From contig JASHXW010000320.1 in assembly GCA_030043395.1 (NCBI GenBank), positions 1 through 6,913 on the forward strand: 6,913 nucleotides of DNA, in the 5' to 3' direction. Positions 1 to 5,712 of the stretch are shown here, in pieces. A program made the translations under genes and the position numbers. This stretch comes from Streptosporangiaceae bacterium. GTDB taxonomy: Bacteria > Actinomycetota > Actinomycetes > Streptosporangiales > Streptosporangiaceae. Numbering within the stretch: position 1 is the first letter of the stretch; every line of letters begins with the position of its first letter. Under the pieces are notes generated by a model that was not told where the DNA came from, ran no database searches, and saw only the letters and a program-made list of their open reading frames with translations.

Positions 1-864
1 GTCGCCCGCCGGGTCGGCGGCCTGGCCCTGGTGGGCGTCATCGAGTTCGTCGTCCAGGACGTGTCCAGCGTGGTGGTCATCGCGCTGGCGAACGGCCGCG
101 GCGAGACAGGCGCGATCGTCGTCTTCAACTACGCCTGGCAGGTCTTCAGCTCGCTGACCTCGGTGCTCGCCGTGTCGATCGCCATCAGCGCGTTCCCTGT
201 CCTGTCGGCGCGCGAAGGCGAGGTGTTCGACCGGACCTGCGCCGGGTCGACCCGCGCGGTCGTGCTGATGTCCTGGCTCGGGACCGCTGTCCTGGCCGCG
301 ATCACCGTGCCCGCCGCCCACGTGCTCGCCGGACGGCCGGGTCAGGTGCACGAGATCATCCTCGCCTTCGCTGTCTTCGCGCCCGGACTGGTCGGCATCG
401 GCGTGATCGCTAACTTGTCCCGGGTGATGTTCGCGATCGGGCGGCTGAAGATCGCCTGCGCGGCCCTGGCTGGGAGCTGGCTGCTGGTGATCGTCGCAGA
501 CGTCGTGCTGGCAGAACTCGCTCCAGCCCGCCTCGTCGTGGCGGCTCTGGGCCTGGGGACCACGATCGGCCTGACCGTGGCCGCCATACCGCTCGTCCAG
601 GCCACCCGCAGGGTCCGGGGTGACGCGGCTGTGCAGGGCGTTCGCCGTGCGACCGTCGCCGGGTTCGCCGCGGCCGCCGCCGGGGCAGCAGTCGGCGTGG
701 GCATCAGCGTCACGCTGCCGGTGAGCCACAAGCTAGCGGCGGCCGCAGTGTCCGTGCTCGCAGCGGGCTGCGCGGTCGTCGCCTTCGGCGTCGTCGCCTA
801 CCTGCTCGACAACGGCGACGTGCGGCCGGTGCTGGCGCGGCTGCGGCGCGTGCTCAGCGCCTGA
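1..864 (+). CDS. MurJ/MviN-like lipid II flippase, C-terminal part (5' end cut by window)
   Basis: The frame is open from base 1, so the true start lies outside; 287 residues are visible. The protein is almost entirely hydrophobic, with about eight membrane-spanning stretches (roughly residues 6-30, 37-65, 84-105, 116-145, 152-172, 176-198, 215-236, 242-266) and a short basic tail (ARLRRVLSA). The segment FNYAWQVFSSL...AISAFPVLSARE matches the MurJ pattern of a 'YA' helix followed by an 'FP-LS' turn, and ANLSRVMFAIGRLK resembles the later 'R-yAlg' segment. MurJ proteins are MOP-superfamily carriers of about 14 helices that flip lipid-linked peptidoglycan precursors across the inner membrane, so this would be helices 7-14. 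A related polysaccharide or MATE-type exporter is the alternative. No cytoplasmic pseudokinase extension of the mycobacterial kind follows: the protein stops straight after the last helix. Its stop overlaps the end of the opposing hydrolase gene. It is probably unrelated in function to the sugar locus. Confidence 0.72.
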   Translation, partial: VARRVGGLALVGVIEFVVQDVSSVVVIALANGRGETGAIVVFNYAWQVFSSLTSVLAVSIAISAFPVLSAREGEVFDRTCAGSTRAVVLMSWLGTAVLAAITVPAAHVLAGRPGQVHEIILAFAVFAPGLVGIGVIANLSRVMFAIGRLKIACAALAGSWLLVIVADVVLAELAPARLVVAALGLGTTIGLTVAAIPLVQATRRVRGDAAVQGVRRATVAGFAAAAAGAAVGVGISVTLPVSHKLAAAAVSVLAAGCAVVAFGVVAYLLDNGDVRPVLARLRRVLSA

Positions 865-2968
865 CCGGGCGCGTGGTGTCGATCCGGCCGCGGCCGAACG
901 CGTCGACCCGCTTCCAGCGGCCCGGCAGGTCGAGCAGCTCCAGGTGACCGATGCGGCTCGGCAGCGCCGGGTCCACGACCAGGTTGTCTCCCGTGGGATG
1001 CAGGCCGAGGCCTACTCGCAGCAGGAGCAGCGGCGCACCGGTCGACCAGGCCTGCGGGCTGCAGGCGGTCGGGTACTGCACCGGGTACCTGGTCGCCTCC
1101 CGCGGATAGCCGCCGAACGCCTCAGGCAGCCGGCCGTTGAAGACCTCCGCCGCCTGCAGGATGCCGTCGACGATGCAGGCAGCCTCGTCGGCGAAGCCGT
1201 ACTTGCGCAGGCCCCAGGCGATGAAGGAGTTGTCGAACGGCCAGACCGTGCCGACGTGATAGCCGATCGGGTTGTAGCGGGCATCGCCCTCGGCGAGCGT
1301 CCGCACGCCCCAGCCGGAGAACAGCCGCGGGCCGAGCAGGTGCCTGGCGACCGCCTTCGACTTCGCCTTGTCGACGATGCCGCTCCACAGCAGGTGCCCG
1401 ATGTTCGAGGTTAGCGAGTCCACCTGGTGGCCGTCGTTGTCCAGCGCGACCGCGAAGTACTCCCCGTCCTCGACCCAGAAGTCCCGGTTGAATCGGCGCT
1501 TGAGGTCGGCGGCCTCCTTCTCCAGCCGGTCCGCGAAGGCGGGGTCCTTCCAGATCTGTCGAGCCAGCCGAGCGCCGCGCATCTTCGCGTCGTAGGCGTA
1601 TCCCTGCAGCTCGCAGGTCGCCCGCGGGAACCCGGGAAGGTTGCCGTTGCGGTAGGAGATCGAGTCCCAGGAGTCCTTCCAGCACTGGTTCTCCAGGCCG
1701 GTCTGCGGATTGCGGGTCTGGTAGGAGACGTACCCGTTTCCCTGCAGGTCGGCGTACTCGTCGATCCAGTTCAGCGCCGCGCGGGCGGCCGGCTCCAGGT
1801 CGTGCACGAGTTTCGTGTCCCCGGTCCACAGCTCGTACTCGTCGAGCAGGATGACGAACAGCATCGTGGCGTCGGCGTTGCCGTAATAAGGCGAGTGCGG
1901 CCGTTCCTCGAACGCGGTCATCTCCCCGTAGCGCATCTCATGCAGGATGCGGCCCGGATCCTCGTCACGGAAGTCGTCGATCCTGGTGCCCTGGCGTTCT
2001 GCCAGCGCGCGCAGGGTGGTGCCCGCGAGCTCCGAGGTGAATGGCAGCGCCTGCAGGCTGGTGAGGATGCTGTCCCGGCCGAAGATCGTCATGAACCAGG
2101 GCAGGCCGGCAGCCGGCAGTGCGTGATTCGGCATCGTCAGCGTGGAGAAGCGAAGGGCCGCCAGGTCGGTGAGGCAGCGGCGGTAGATGAGCTCGAGCGG
2201 TTGCCAGTCGCACTTGAGCTGCGGCGCCGTACGCAGCCATTTCTCCAGGCCGCGGGCCATGTCACGGCGGACGCGCCGCTGGCTGCGGACCCCGATGGGG
2301 CCCTGCGTGGCTGGCTGGCTCGCCTTGGCGGTCTTGGCGGTCTTGGCGGGCTCCGCAGTCTCGGCGGGCGGAGCCGCCTGGCCCGAGGCGACGACGTTCA
2401 GATCGGTCTGCCAGTTCCCGTGCGCGGGGATCCTGACGTGGAACTCCAGCCCCTTCTGGTCGATCGTGGCTCTCTCGCTTGACGAGATCCACGTCTCCCG
2501 GCAGAAGGTCTCGCGCCGGTACTCAAGCACCAGGTGGTCGTCGACGATCTTGGCCTGGTAGTGCCCCTTCTTCTTGAGCTTGTCCTTGACCTCGAACAGG
2601 TCGGCGAAGTCGCTGCCCGCGTCGATCCTGATCACGAGGTCGACGGGCTTGTCTTCATGGTTCAGCACGCGAAGATGCTCGTGGAAGCCGTCGGCTACCT
2701 CGCGCTGGCGGATGACCGACAGCTTGGAGTCGACGTATACCGTGCCGGTGCCGGGCACCAGGAAGAACCTGGTCTGGAAGTACTGCATGTCATCGGTGGA
2801 CAGGGCATTGAGCCGCAGGCCATTGACCGTCAGCACCCAGTGCGAAAGGAACCGGGTGTCGAACGAGAACAGGCCGGTCGGGTCGGTGGGGGAGGCCTCG
2901 ATGTCTCCCTGGCCGTCGCTGACGACGAAGGTGTTGCCTTCGAGAATCTGCACTAGGTCGTTGCTCAT
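854..2968 (-). CDS. Glycogen-debranching-type glycoside hydrolase (amylo-alpha-1,6-glucosidase family)
   Basis: A 704-residue protein without signal peptide, so cytoplasmic. Residues 8-190 form the N-terminal debranching-enzyme beta domain (GDE_N_bis type), seen in ILEGNTFVVSDGQGDI, GLFSFDTRFLS and WVLTVNG. A low-complexity Ala/Thr/Lys/Pro linker (196-225) leads to an (alpha/alpha)6-barrel catalytic domain (about 240-700), with GLPWFMTIFGRDS (288-300), CWKDSWDS (429-436), SNIGHLLWSGI (521-531), IGYHVGTVWPFDN (568-580), PEAFGG (615-620) and CSPQAWSTGAP (636-646). In related GH63/GH133-like enzymes the Asp of the WKDSWD segment and a Glu near PEAFGG are the expected acid/base pair; that assignment is inference. 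No GH13 transferase domain is present, so it is not GlgX-like. The likely reaction is hydrolysis of alpha-glucosidic (1,6-branch) bonds, but relatives cleave glucosylglycerate or mannosylglycerate, so the substrate is open. The start is set by GGAGG five bases upstream and by ATGA overlap with the SCP2 gene. The reading frame stays open a further 183 codons upstream, but that part is a shadow of the SCP2 gene. Confidence 0.88.
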   Translation of the reverse strand: MSNDLVQILEGNTFVVSDGQGDIEASPTDPTGLFSFDTRFLSHWVLTVNGLRLNALSTDDMQYFQTRFFLVPGTGTVYVDSKLSVIRQREVADGFHEHLRVLNHEDKPVDLVIRIDAGSDFADLFEVKDKLKKKGHYQAKIVDDHLVLEYRRETFCRETWISSSERATIDQKGLEFHVRIPAHGNWQTDLNVVASGQAAPPAETAEPAKTAKTAKASQPATQGPIGVRSQRRVRRDMARGLEKWLRTAPQLKCDWQPLELIYRRCLTDLAALRFSTLTMPNHALPAAGLPWFMTIFGRDSILTSLQALPFTSELAGTTLRALAERQGTRIDDFRDEDPGRILHEMRYGEMTAFEERPHSPYYGNADATMLFVILLDEYELWTGDTKLVHDLEPAARAALNWIDEYADLQGNGYVSYQTRNPQTGLENQCWKDSWDSISYRNGNLPGFPRATCELQGYAYDAKMRGARLARQIWKDPAFADRLEKEAADLKRRFNRDFWVEDGEYFAVALDNDGHQVDSLTSNIGHLLWSGIVDKAKSKAVARHLLGPRLFSGWGVRTLAEGDARYNPIGYHVGTVWPFDNSFIAWGLRKYGFADEAACIVDGILQAAEVFNGRLPEAFGGYPREATRYPVQYPTACSPQAWSTGAPLLLLRVGLGLHPTGDNLVVDPALPSRIGHLELLDLPGRWKRVDAFGRGRIDTTRPVRR

Positions 2969-3423
2969 CCTGGCCTCCGCTCGGCCATCACCGTCTTCGA
3001 ACTGATGGGTGCGACCCGGCCCGTGGATCCCGGCGGGCCAGGCAGGCAGCGCTGGAACATCATGAGGGCGGCGATGTTTCCCTCGCAGGTCACCAGGCCG
3101 CGAAGCATGGCGGCCTGGGCGTTCAGTCGTCCGGTGACGATGGCCTCGAGATAGCGCCGCTCGACTCGCGCGACCGCGTCCGCGGCCCGGTTCTGGCGCG
3201 TGACCGTCACCACGCCCTTGTTGATCGTCAGGTGCCAGCGGTCGATGTTCGCGCCGTCCACGACATCGAAGCGAATAGACGCAGACTCTCCCGCGAAAGT
3301 CGCGATGTGACCCGGCTGGGTCAGCGACGCGAAGAACTCGCTGATGGGATCGGGTGACTTTCTCGCCACCCGCGATGTCGTTGTCGCTGTCGCGCTTGCT
3401 GACCCGGCTGCTGCTCTGGGCAT
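2965..3423 (-). CDS. SCP2 sterol-binding domain protein
   Basis: A 152-residue protein. After a Ser/Ala/Thr-rich N-terminus (1-22) comes one SCP2-type domain at about 26-130: ISEFFASL, IRFDVVDG, DRWHLTINKGVVTVTR, a central AD-AVARVERRYLEAIVTG, then the typical NAQAAMLRGLVTCEGNIAALMMFQRCLPGPPG, where the 'A-LRG-v-eGd--l---fqr-fPGP' pattern is the hallmark of this family. SCP2 folds have a hydrophobic tunnel that binds fatty acyl chains, sterols or other lipids; bacterial stand-alone members have mostly unknown ligands. No signal peptide or membrane segment is visible, so it is cytoplasmic. Start: AAGGGG lies five bases before this ATG; a GTG two codons earlier would overlap that Shine-Dalgarno site and is less likely. 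The stop overlaps the start of the hydrolase gene (ATGA), so equimolar, perhaps complexed, production with that enzyme is likely. Its role beside a glycosidase is unknown; ligand delivery, a lipid-linked glycan or enzyme stabilisation are guesses. Confidence 0.85.
   Translation of the reverse strand: MPRAAAGSASATATTTSRVARKSPDPISEFFASLTQPGHIATFAGESASIRFDVVDGANIDRWHLTINKGVVTVTRQNRAADAVARVERRYLEAIVTGRLNAQAAMLRGLVTCEGNIAALMMFQRCLPGPPGSTGRVAPISSKTVMAERRPG
2974..2978 (-). promoter_or_regulatory. Ribosome binding site of the debranching-type hydrolase gene
   Basis: GGAGG on the minus strand, five bases from the ATG, inside the last codons of the SCP2 gene. It decides the hydrolase start at 2968 against far longer in-frame options, and supports reinitiation or coupling at the ATGA overlap. 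Confidence 0.75.
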
Positions 3424-3428
3424 CGCCA

Positions 3429-3434
3429 CCCCTT
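3429..3434 (-). promoter_or_regulatory. Ribosome binding site of the SCP2 gene
   Basis: AAGGGG on the minus strand, five bases before the ATG at 3423. Its last base is the first base of the alternative GTG at 3429, which it therefore cannot serve; this decides the start. Confidence 0.65.
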
Positions 3435-3475
3435 ATTGGCTTCCGGCCGGCACTGAGGTCGTTACTTGACTCGAA

Positions 3476-3488
3476 CCCGATGGTAGGC
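3476..3488 (-). promoter_or_regulatory. Candidate promoter -10 region for the SCP2-hydrolase pair
   Basis: On the minus strand the 13 bases GCCTACCATCGGG include TACCAT (3485-3480), a TAnnnT actinobacterial -10 hexamer. It would start RNA near 3471-3473 and give a leader of about 50 bases. No convincing TTGACA-like -35 box is seen. A small hairpin (GGCAG-CCG-CTGCC, 3486-3498) abuts it. The same 13 bases precede the oxidoreductase gene at 6558-6570, where the spacing to the start codon is ideal for a promoter; that supports this call. Confidence 0.4.
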
Positions 3489-3517
3489 AGCCGCTGCCGG
3501 ACCTGCCTCCCCCGCAA

Positions 3518-3532
3518 CGGGTGAGATACCCG
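3518..3532. repeat. Short inverted repeat between kinase and SCP2 genes
   Basis: CGGGT and ACCCG separated by five bases, about 30 bases beyond the kinase stop codon. It could be the stem of a weak terminator or an operator half-site pair. There is no T-tract after it on the minus strand, so termination is doubtful. The rest of the 139-base gap holds the candidate promoter and ribosome binding site listed separately. Confidence 0.25.
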
Positions 3533-3562
3533 GTCGCTTACCGATATGCACGCACGCCAGGA

Positions 3563-4534
3563 TCAGCGATCCGCTTCGGCCATCCTGTGCGCCGGCGTAC
3601 TGAGGTCTGACCGGTAAGGAAAGCCCTCGTAATCGCCATGAGTTTGCAAACTCATCGCGGCGACGAGATTTCCCTGGGCCATGGCGTCAGGCAAATCCTG
3701 CCCTTCGAGCCAGGCGCTGAGGAATCCGGCATTGAAGGCGTCGCCCGCGCCTATCGGGTCGCTCACCTGGACGGGCACCGCCGGGCCGTGCCAGCTGCGC
3801 GCTCCGTCGGTTCCCCAGGATCCATCGGCGCCGAGCCGCAGGATGACCATCTGCGCCCCTTGGCGCAGGAAGTGCGCCGCGACGTCTTCGGGCTCCTGCG
3901 CGCCGGAAAGCACCTGCCCCTCGCCCAGCCCGGCCAGGATGATGGCCGCTTCCGCGGCGACAGGCGCGAGCGCGGCTGTCATCTCGCTTGCTTGCGGCCA
4001 CAGCCGCCGGCGTATGTTCGGGTCGAACGACACTGGCACGCCGCTGCGGGCCGCGATGGCCAAGGCCGCGTAGGTGGCCTCGCGGGCCTGGCTGCTGAGG
4101 GCAGGCGTGATGCCGGTGACGTGCAGCAGCCGCGCGGATGCGATGTAGCTCGGGTCCAGGTCGGCCGGGCTCAGCGCGCTGCCTGCCGACTCGCGGCGCG
4201 CGTAGACGACCTGAATGCGCCGCTCGGCGTGGCTGTCGCGGACCAGGACCCCGGTCGACCGTGCCGGGTCGGTGATCACCCGGCTCACGTCCACGCTCTC
4301 CGCCCTGAGCGTGTCGAGGATGCCGAGCCCGAGCGCATCGTCTCCCACGCGGCCGAACCAGCCGACTGGCTCGCCGAGCCTGGCCAGGCCGATTGCCAGG
4401 TTCGTCTCGGCACCGGCCACCGAGCGGGCAAAGTTCCTGGCGCTGCGGAGCAGTTGTCCGGCCTCGGCGCGCATCAGGCACATGGCCTCGCCGAAGGTGA
4501 CGACGGAGAAGGCCGAAGCGGCGATCGGGCCCAT
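3563..4534 (-). CDS. kdgK: PfkB-family sugar kinase, probably 2-keto-3-deoxygluconate kinase
   Basis: A 323-residue cytoplasmic kinase of the ribokinase/PfkB fold, the normal family length. Visible: VVTFGEAMCLM near the N-terminus, the substrate-side GAETNLAIGLARLG (41-54), WFGRVGDDALG (59-69), a YARRESAGSALS segment (111-122) typical of KDG kinases, SFDPNIRRRLWP (169-180) and the PfkB signature DPIGAGDAFNAGF (259-271), where GAGD forms the anion hole and Asp265 is the expected catalytic base. The probable reaction is ATP-dependent phosphorylation of 2-keto-3-deoxygluconate to KDPG in uronate or Entner-Doudoroff catabolism; another sugar acid or ketose is possible, and no KDPG aldolase or dehydratase lies in the window. 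The start is fixed by GGAGG five bases upstream. The same frame is open for 36 more codons to ATGs at 4639/4642, encoding Leu-Asp-rich hexapeptide repeats. It is preceded by the IclR gene on the same strand, which fits a KdgR-like regulator-kinase pair. Codons 294-299 carry a perfect palindrome. Confidence 0.82.
   Translation of the reverse strand: MGPIAASAFSVVTFGEAMCLMRAEAGQLLRSARNFARSVAGAETNLAIGLARLGEPVGWFGRVGDDALGLGILDTLRAESVDVSRVITDPARSTGVLVRDSHAERRIQVVYARRESAGSALSPADLDPSYIASARLLHVTGITPALSSQAREATYAALAIAARSGVPVSFDPNIRRRLWPQASEMTAALAPVAAEAAIILAGLGEGQVLSGAQEPEDVAAHFLRQGAQMVILRLGADGSWGTDGARSWHGPAVPVQVSDPIGAGDAFNAGFLSAWLEGQDLPDAMAQGNLVAAMSLQTHGDYEGFPYRSDLSTPAHRMAEADR
3634..3659. repeat. Near-perfect 26-bp palindrome inside the kinase gene
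   Basis: The core ATGAGTTTGCAAACTCAT (3638-3655) is a perfect 18-bp palindrome. After one C/C mismatch on each side, CGC/GCG extends the symmetry to 26 bp. It lies within the 3' part of the kinase gene and is encoded by AGT-TTG-CAA-ACT-CAT, codons that are rare in such GC-rich coding DNA. Its form is that of a dimeric regulator's operator; as RNA it could also fold as a hairpin. Chance remains possible. Confidence 0.6.
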
Positions 4535-4621
4535 GTCGGCCTCCAGACGGGCAGCATCATCCAGACGGCCAGGATCATCCAGATGGCCAGCGCGATCCAG
4601 ATCGGCACTGCCATCTAGACG
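4532..4621 (-). repeat. Five degenerate 18-bp tandem units ending at the kinase start codon
   Basis: Read on the minus strand, five consecutive 18-base units share a CTGGAT-like core (first unit CTAGAT, last CTGGAG). They start at 4621, 4603, 4585, 4567 and 4549, and the last ends exactly with the ATG of the kinase gene. They keep the kinase frame and would encode RLDGSA, DLDRAG, HLDDPG, RLDDAA, RLEADM. The array fills most of the 147-base gap between the IclR gene and the kinase gene. It may be an untranslated leader or an optional Leu-Asp-rich N-terminal extension. Confidence 0.7.
4540..4544 (-). promoter_or_regulatory. Ribosome binding site of the kinase gene
   Basis: GGAGG on the minus strand, five bases before the ATG at 4534. 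It makes this the preferred start over ATGs at 4639/4642, which have only weak purine stretches before them. It lies within the last unit of the 18-bp tandem repeat. Confidence 0.7.
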
Positions 4622-4663
4622 GCGCGGAGCATGCGGCATCATCTTGCCAGCCCGCCTGCGGAT

Positions 4664-4688
4664 GGCGTGCTCAAATTGTGCTCACGCC
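4664..4688. repeat. Imperfect inverted repeat across the iclR stop codon
   Basis: GGCGTG and CACGCC enclose 13 bases that also contain a direct repeat: GTGCTCA occurs at 4667-4673 and again at 4678-4684, around AATT. As RNA it gives a 6-bp stem with a large loop over the IclR stop codon. It could be a weak transcript end or a protein-binding site; there is no T-tract. Confidence 0.3.
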
Positions 4689-5503
4689 GTCTCGGAATTG
4701 GCGACCGGCCCGGTCAGGATCAGGCTGCCGATCCGCTTCGCGGCCTCAGCGACCATCGAACCGTAGAGGGGAACGAGGGCGTCGGTGAGCCGGCTGGCCG
4801 GGGCGGTGATCGAGATCGCGGCGGCGGGGGCGCCGCTGTGGTTCAGTATGGCCGCCGCTACGCAGCGAATACCTTCCTCGTTCTCGATGTCGTCAATGGC
4901 GAACCCGCGGAGTCGCGCCTCGTCCAGCTTGGCCTGCAGCAGCGCCGGGCTCGTGACGGTATTGGCAGTTCGCTTGACGAGCCTGGTAACGCTCAGGTAG
5001 TTCCTGACCCAGTCGGCAGGCATCTGGGCCAGGTACGCCTGCCCGAGGCTGGTGCAGTACAGGCTGAGCCTCGTGCCGATCTTGGAAGCGATCTGCAGGC
5101 TCTGGCGGCTCTCGACCTTCTCCAGGTACACCATCTCGAATCCGTCCGGGATGGCGAGGTGCACGGTCTCGTCCACCTCGTCCCTAAGGCCGACCAGCAC
5201 CGGTTCGACAAGCGTTCCGGGAAGCAGGTGCGCGCGGGCCGTCCGGCTGAGGTCGAGCATGCGCGGGCCCAGCGTGTAGTGCTCCTCCGCGGATATCTGG
5301 CGGACAAGTCCTGCGTTCATCAGCGTGACCAGGATCCGGCGCGCAGTGCTCTTATGCAGAGCAGTAGCTGAGCTGACTTCAGCGAGCGACAGGCCGCGCG
5401 GACTCGCCCCGAGCGCGATTATCAGCCTGGCCGCTCGATCTACCGACTGCACGTGATGCGGGCTGCGGTGCGCGGGCTCCGGCTCGTCAGGTCCGCTGGT
5501 CAT
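4682..5503 (-). CDS. IclR-family transcriptional regulator (KdgR-like by context)
   Basis: A 273-residue protein, normal for the family. A winged helix-turn-helix lies at about 17-80: VQSVDRAARLIIAL, then LSLAEVSSATALHKSTARRILVTLMNAGLV with the recognition helix around HKSTARRILVTL, and the wing ending in HYTLGPRMLDL. The effector domain runs from about 95 to 265 and includes ETVHLAIPDG, MVYLEKVES, the LYCTSLGQAYLA segment, and the strongly conserved GFAIDDIENEEGIRCVAAAI (200-219). IclR proteins are dimers or tetramers that bind pseudo-palindromes and are released or activated by small metabolites, often sugar acids or aromatic acids. Start: AAGGAG lies four bases before the ATG. The gene heads a same-strand group with a KDG-kinase-like gene 147 bases downstream, so control of that gene is likely. 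A 21-bp inverted repeat over its predicted promoter suggests autoregulation. The effector is not deducible from sequence. Confidence 0.93.
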   Translation of the reverse strand: MTSGPDEPEPAHRSPHHVQSVDRAARLIIALGASPRGLSLAEVSSATALHKSTARRILVTLMNAGLVRQISAEEHYTLGPRMLDLSRTARAHLLPGTLVEPVLVGLRDEVDETVHLAIPDGFEMVYLEKVESRQSLQIASKIGTRLSLYCTSLGQAYLAQMPADWVRNYLSVTRLVKRTANTVTSPALLQAKLDEARLRGFAIDDIENEEGIRCVAAAILNHSGAPAAAISITAPASRLTDALVPLYGSMVAEAAKRIGSLILTGPVANSETA

Positions 5504-5543
5504 CGGGCTCCTTCGAACTCACGCAGAATGCTCGCAGGTGTGT

Positions 5544-5551
5544 TTTCGAAA
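5544..5551. repeat. Small palindrome in the iclR leader
   Basis: TTTCGAAA is a perfect 8-bp palindrome, 9 bases outside the main 21-bp box and containing the same TTTCG/CGAAA half-site letters. It may be an accessory contact site; a chance match is quite possible. Confidence 0.25.
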
Positions 5552-5560
5552 TCGCGCGGC

Positions 5561-5581
5561 ACGTTTCGTAATGCGAAACGT
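5561..5581. promoter_or_regulatory. Probable IclR operator, 21-bp inverted repeat
   Basis: Perfect 8-bp arms ACGTTTCG and CGAAACGT flank the five bases TAATG. The layout, TTTCG and CGAAA arms about a helical turn apart, is typical of IclR-family operators. It covers the predicted -10 box and start point of the iclR promoter, the expected position for autorepression. Confidence 0.62.
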
Positions 5582-5607
5582 TAAGCGGCACGTTTCATCG
5601 GATTCAA
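5578..5607 (-). promoter_or_regulatory. Predicted iclR promoter
   Basis: On the minus strand TTGAAT (5607-5602) as -35, an 18-base spacer, and TAACGT (5583-5578) as a TAnnnT -10. The start point would fall near 5571, in the centre of the 21-bp inverted repeat, with a leader of about 68 bases. A further TATAGT lies upstream (5627-5622) without a good -35. Confidence 0.4.
5585..5598. promoter_or_regulatory. Second operator half-site
   Basis: The 12 bases GCGGCACGTTTC at 5585-5596 repeat exactly those at 5556-5567 (period 29, near three helical turns), followed by AT. Only the left arm is present; there is no matching right arm. It lies in the spacer between the predicted -35 and -10 of iclR. 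Confidence 0.4.
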
Positions 5608-5675
5608 GCGGCGTGGTTATGACTATAGAGAGAGTTTTACAGTCCTGACCGGCTATCCCTCCTCCTCGCGCGGTT

Positions 5676-5686
5676 TTGCAATGCAA
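5676..5686. repeat. TTGCA-a-TGCAA palindrome in the divergent control region
   Basis: Five-base arms around one base, a perfect 11-bp inverted repeat. TTGCATA recurs at 5695-5701 and 5727-5733. The core resembles the middle of the 21-bp operator (TCGTAATGCGA against TTGCAATGCAA), so it may be a diverged copy or the site of a second regulator. Confidence 0.3.
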
Positions 5687-5691
5687 GTCAG

Positions 5692-5712
5692 TCGTTGCAT
5701 ATGACGAAACGA
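5692..5712. promoter_or_regulatory. Possible second, degenerate IclR box
   Basis: A 21-bp imperfect palindrome with outer arms TCGTT and AACGA, and 7 of 10 symmetric pairs matched. By eye it agrees with the main operator at 14 of 21 positions and has the same length. It lies towards the plus-strand gene, about 130 bases from the first box. Confidence 0.35.

Noticed and set aside
342..731. Minus-strand frame inside the membrane-protein gene
   Set aside because: An Ala/Thr/Pro-rich shadow without a ribosome binding site or recognisable motif.
1427..2482. Long plus-strand frame opposite the hydrolase gene
   Set aside because: The composition (Arg/Gly/Val/Gln/Pro) is that of an antisense shadow in GC-rich DNA; the minus strand carries clear family motifs. 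The same holds for plus-strand frames at 3638-4618 and 4631-5371.
3424..3429. GTG start of the SCP2 gene two codons upstream
   Set aside because: The Shine-Dalgarno AAGGGG overlaps this GTG, so the spacing is impossible; the ATG at 3423 has ideal spacing.
2969..3517. 183-codon upstream extension of the hydrolase reading frame
   Set aside because: It is Arg/Gly/His-rich with no family similarity and lies in another frame over the well-supported SCP2 gene; the GGAGG-ATG at 2968 starts exactly at the conserved N-terminal domain.
4535..4642. 36-residue N-terminal extension as the annotated kinase start
   Set aside because: Not taken as the start because the best Shine-Dalgarno site serves 4534 and kinases of this family begin close to the VVTFGE strand; kept as a finding because the frame is open and repetitive.
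4646..4666. Hairpin just after the IclR stop codon as an intrinsic terminator
   Set aside because: The stem is interrupted (four pairs, internal loop, four pairs with a two-base loop) and has no T-tract.
5622..5627. TATAGT on the minus strand as the main iclR promoter
   Set aside because: A good -10 match, but no acceptable -35 at 16-18 bases; the promoter at 5578-5607 has both boxes and coincides with the operator.
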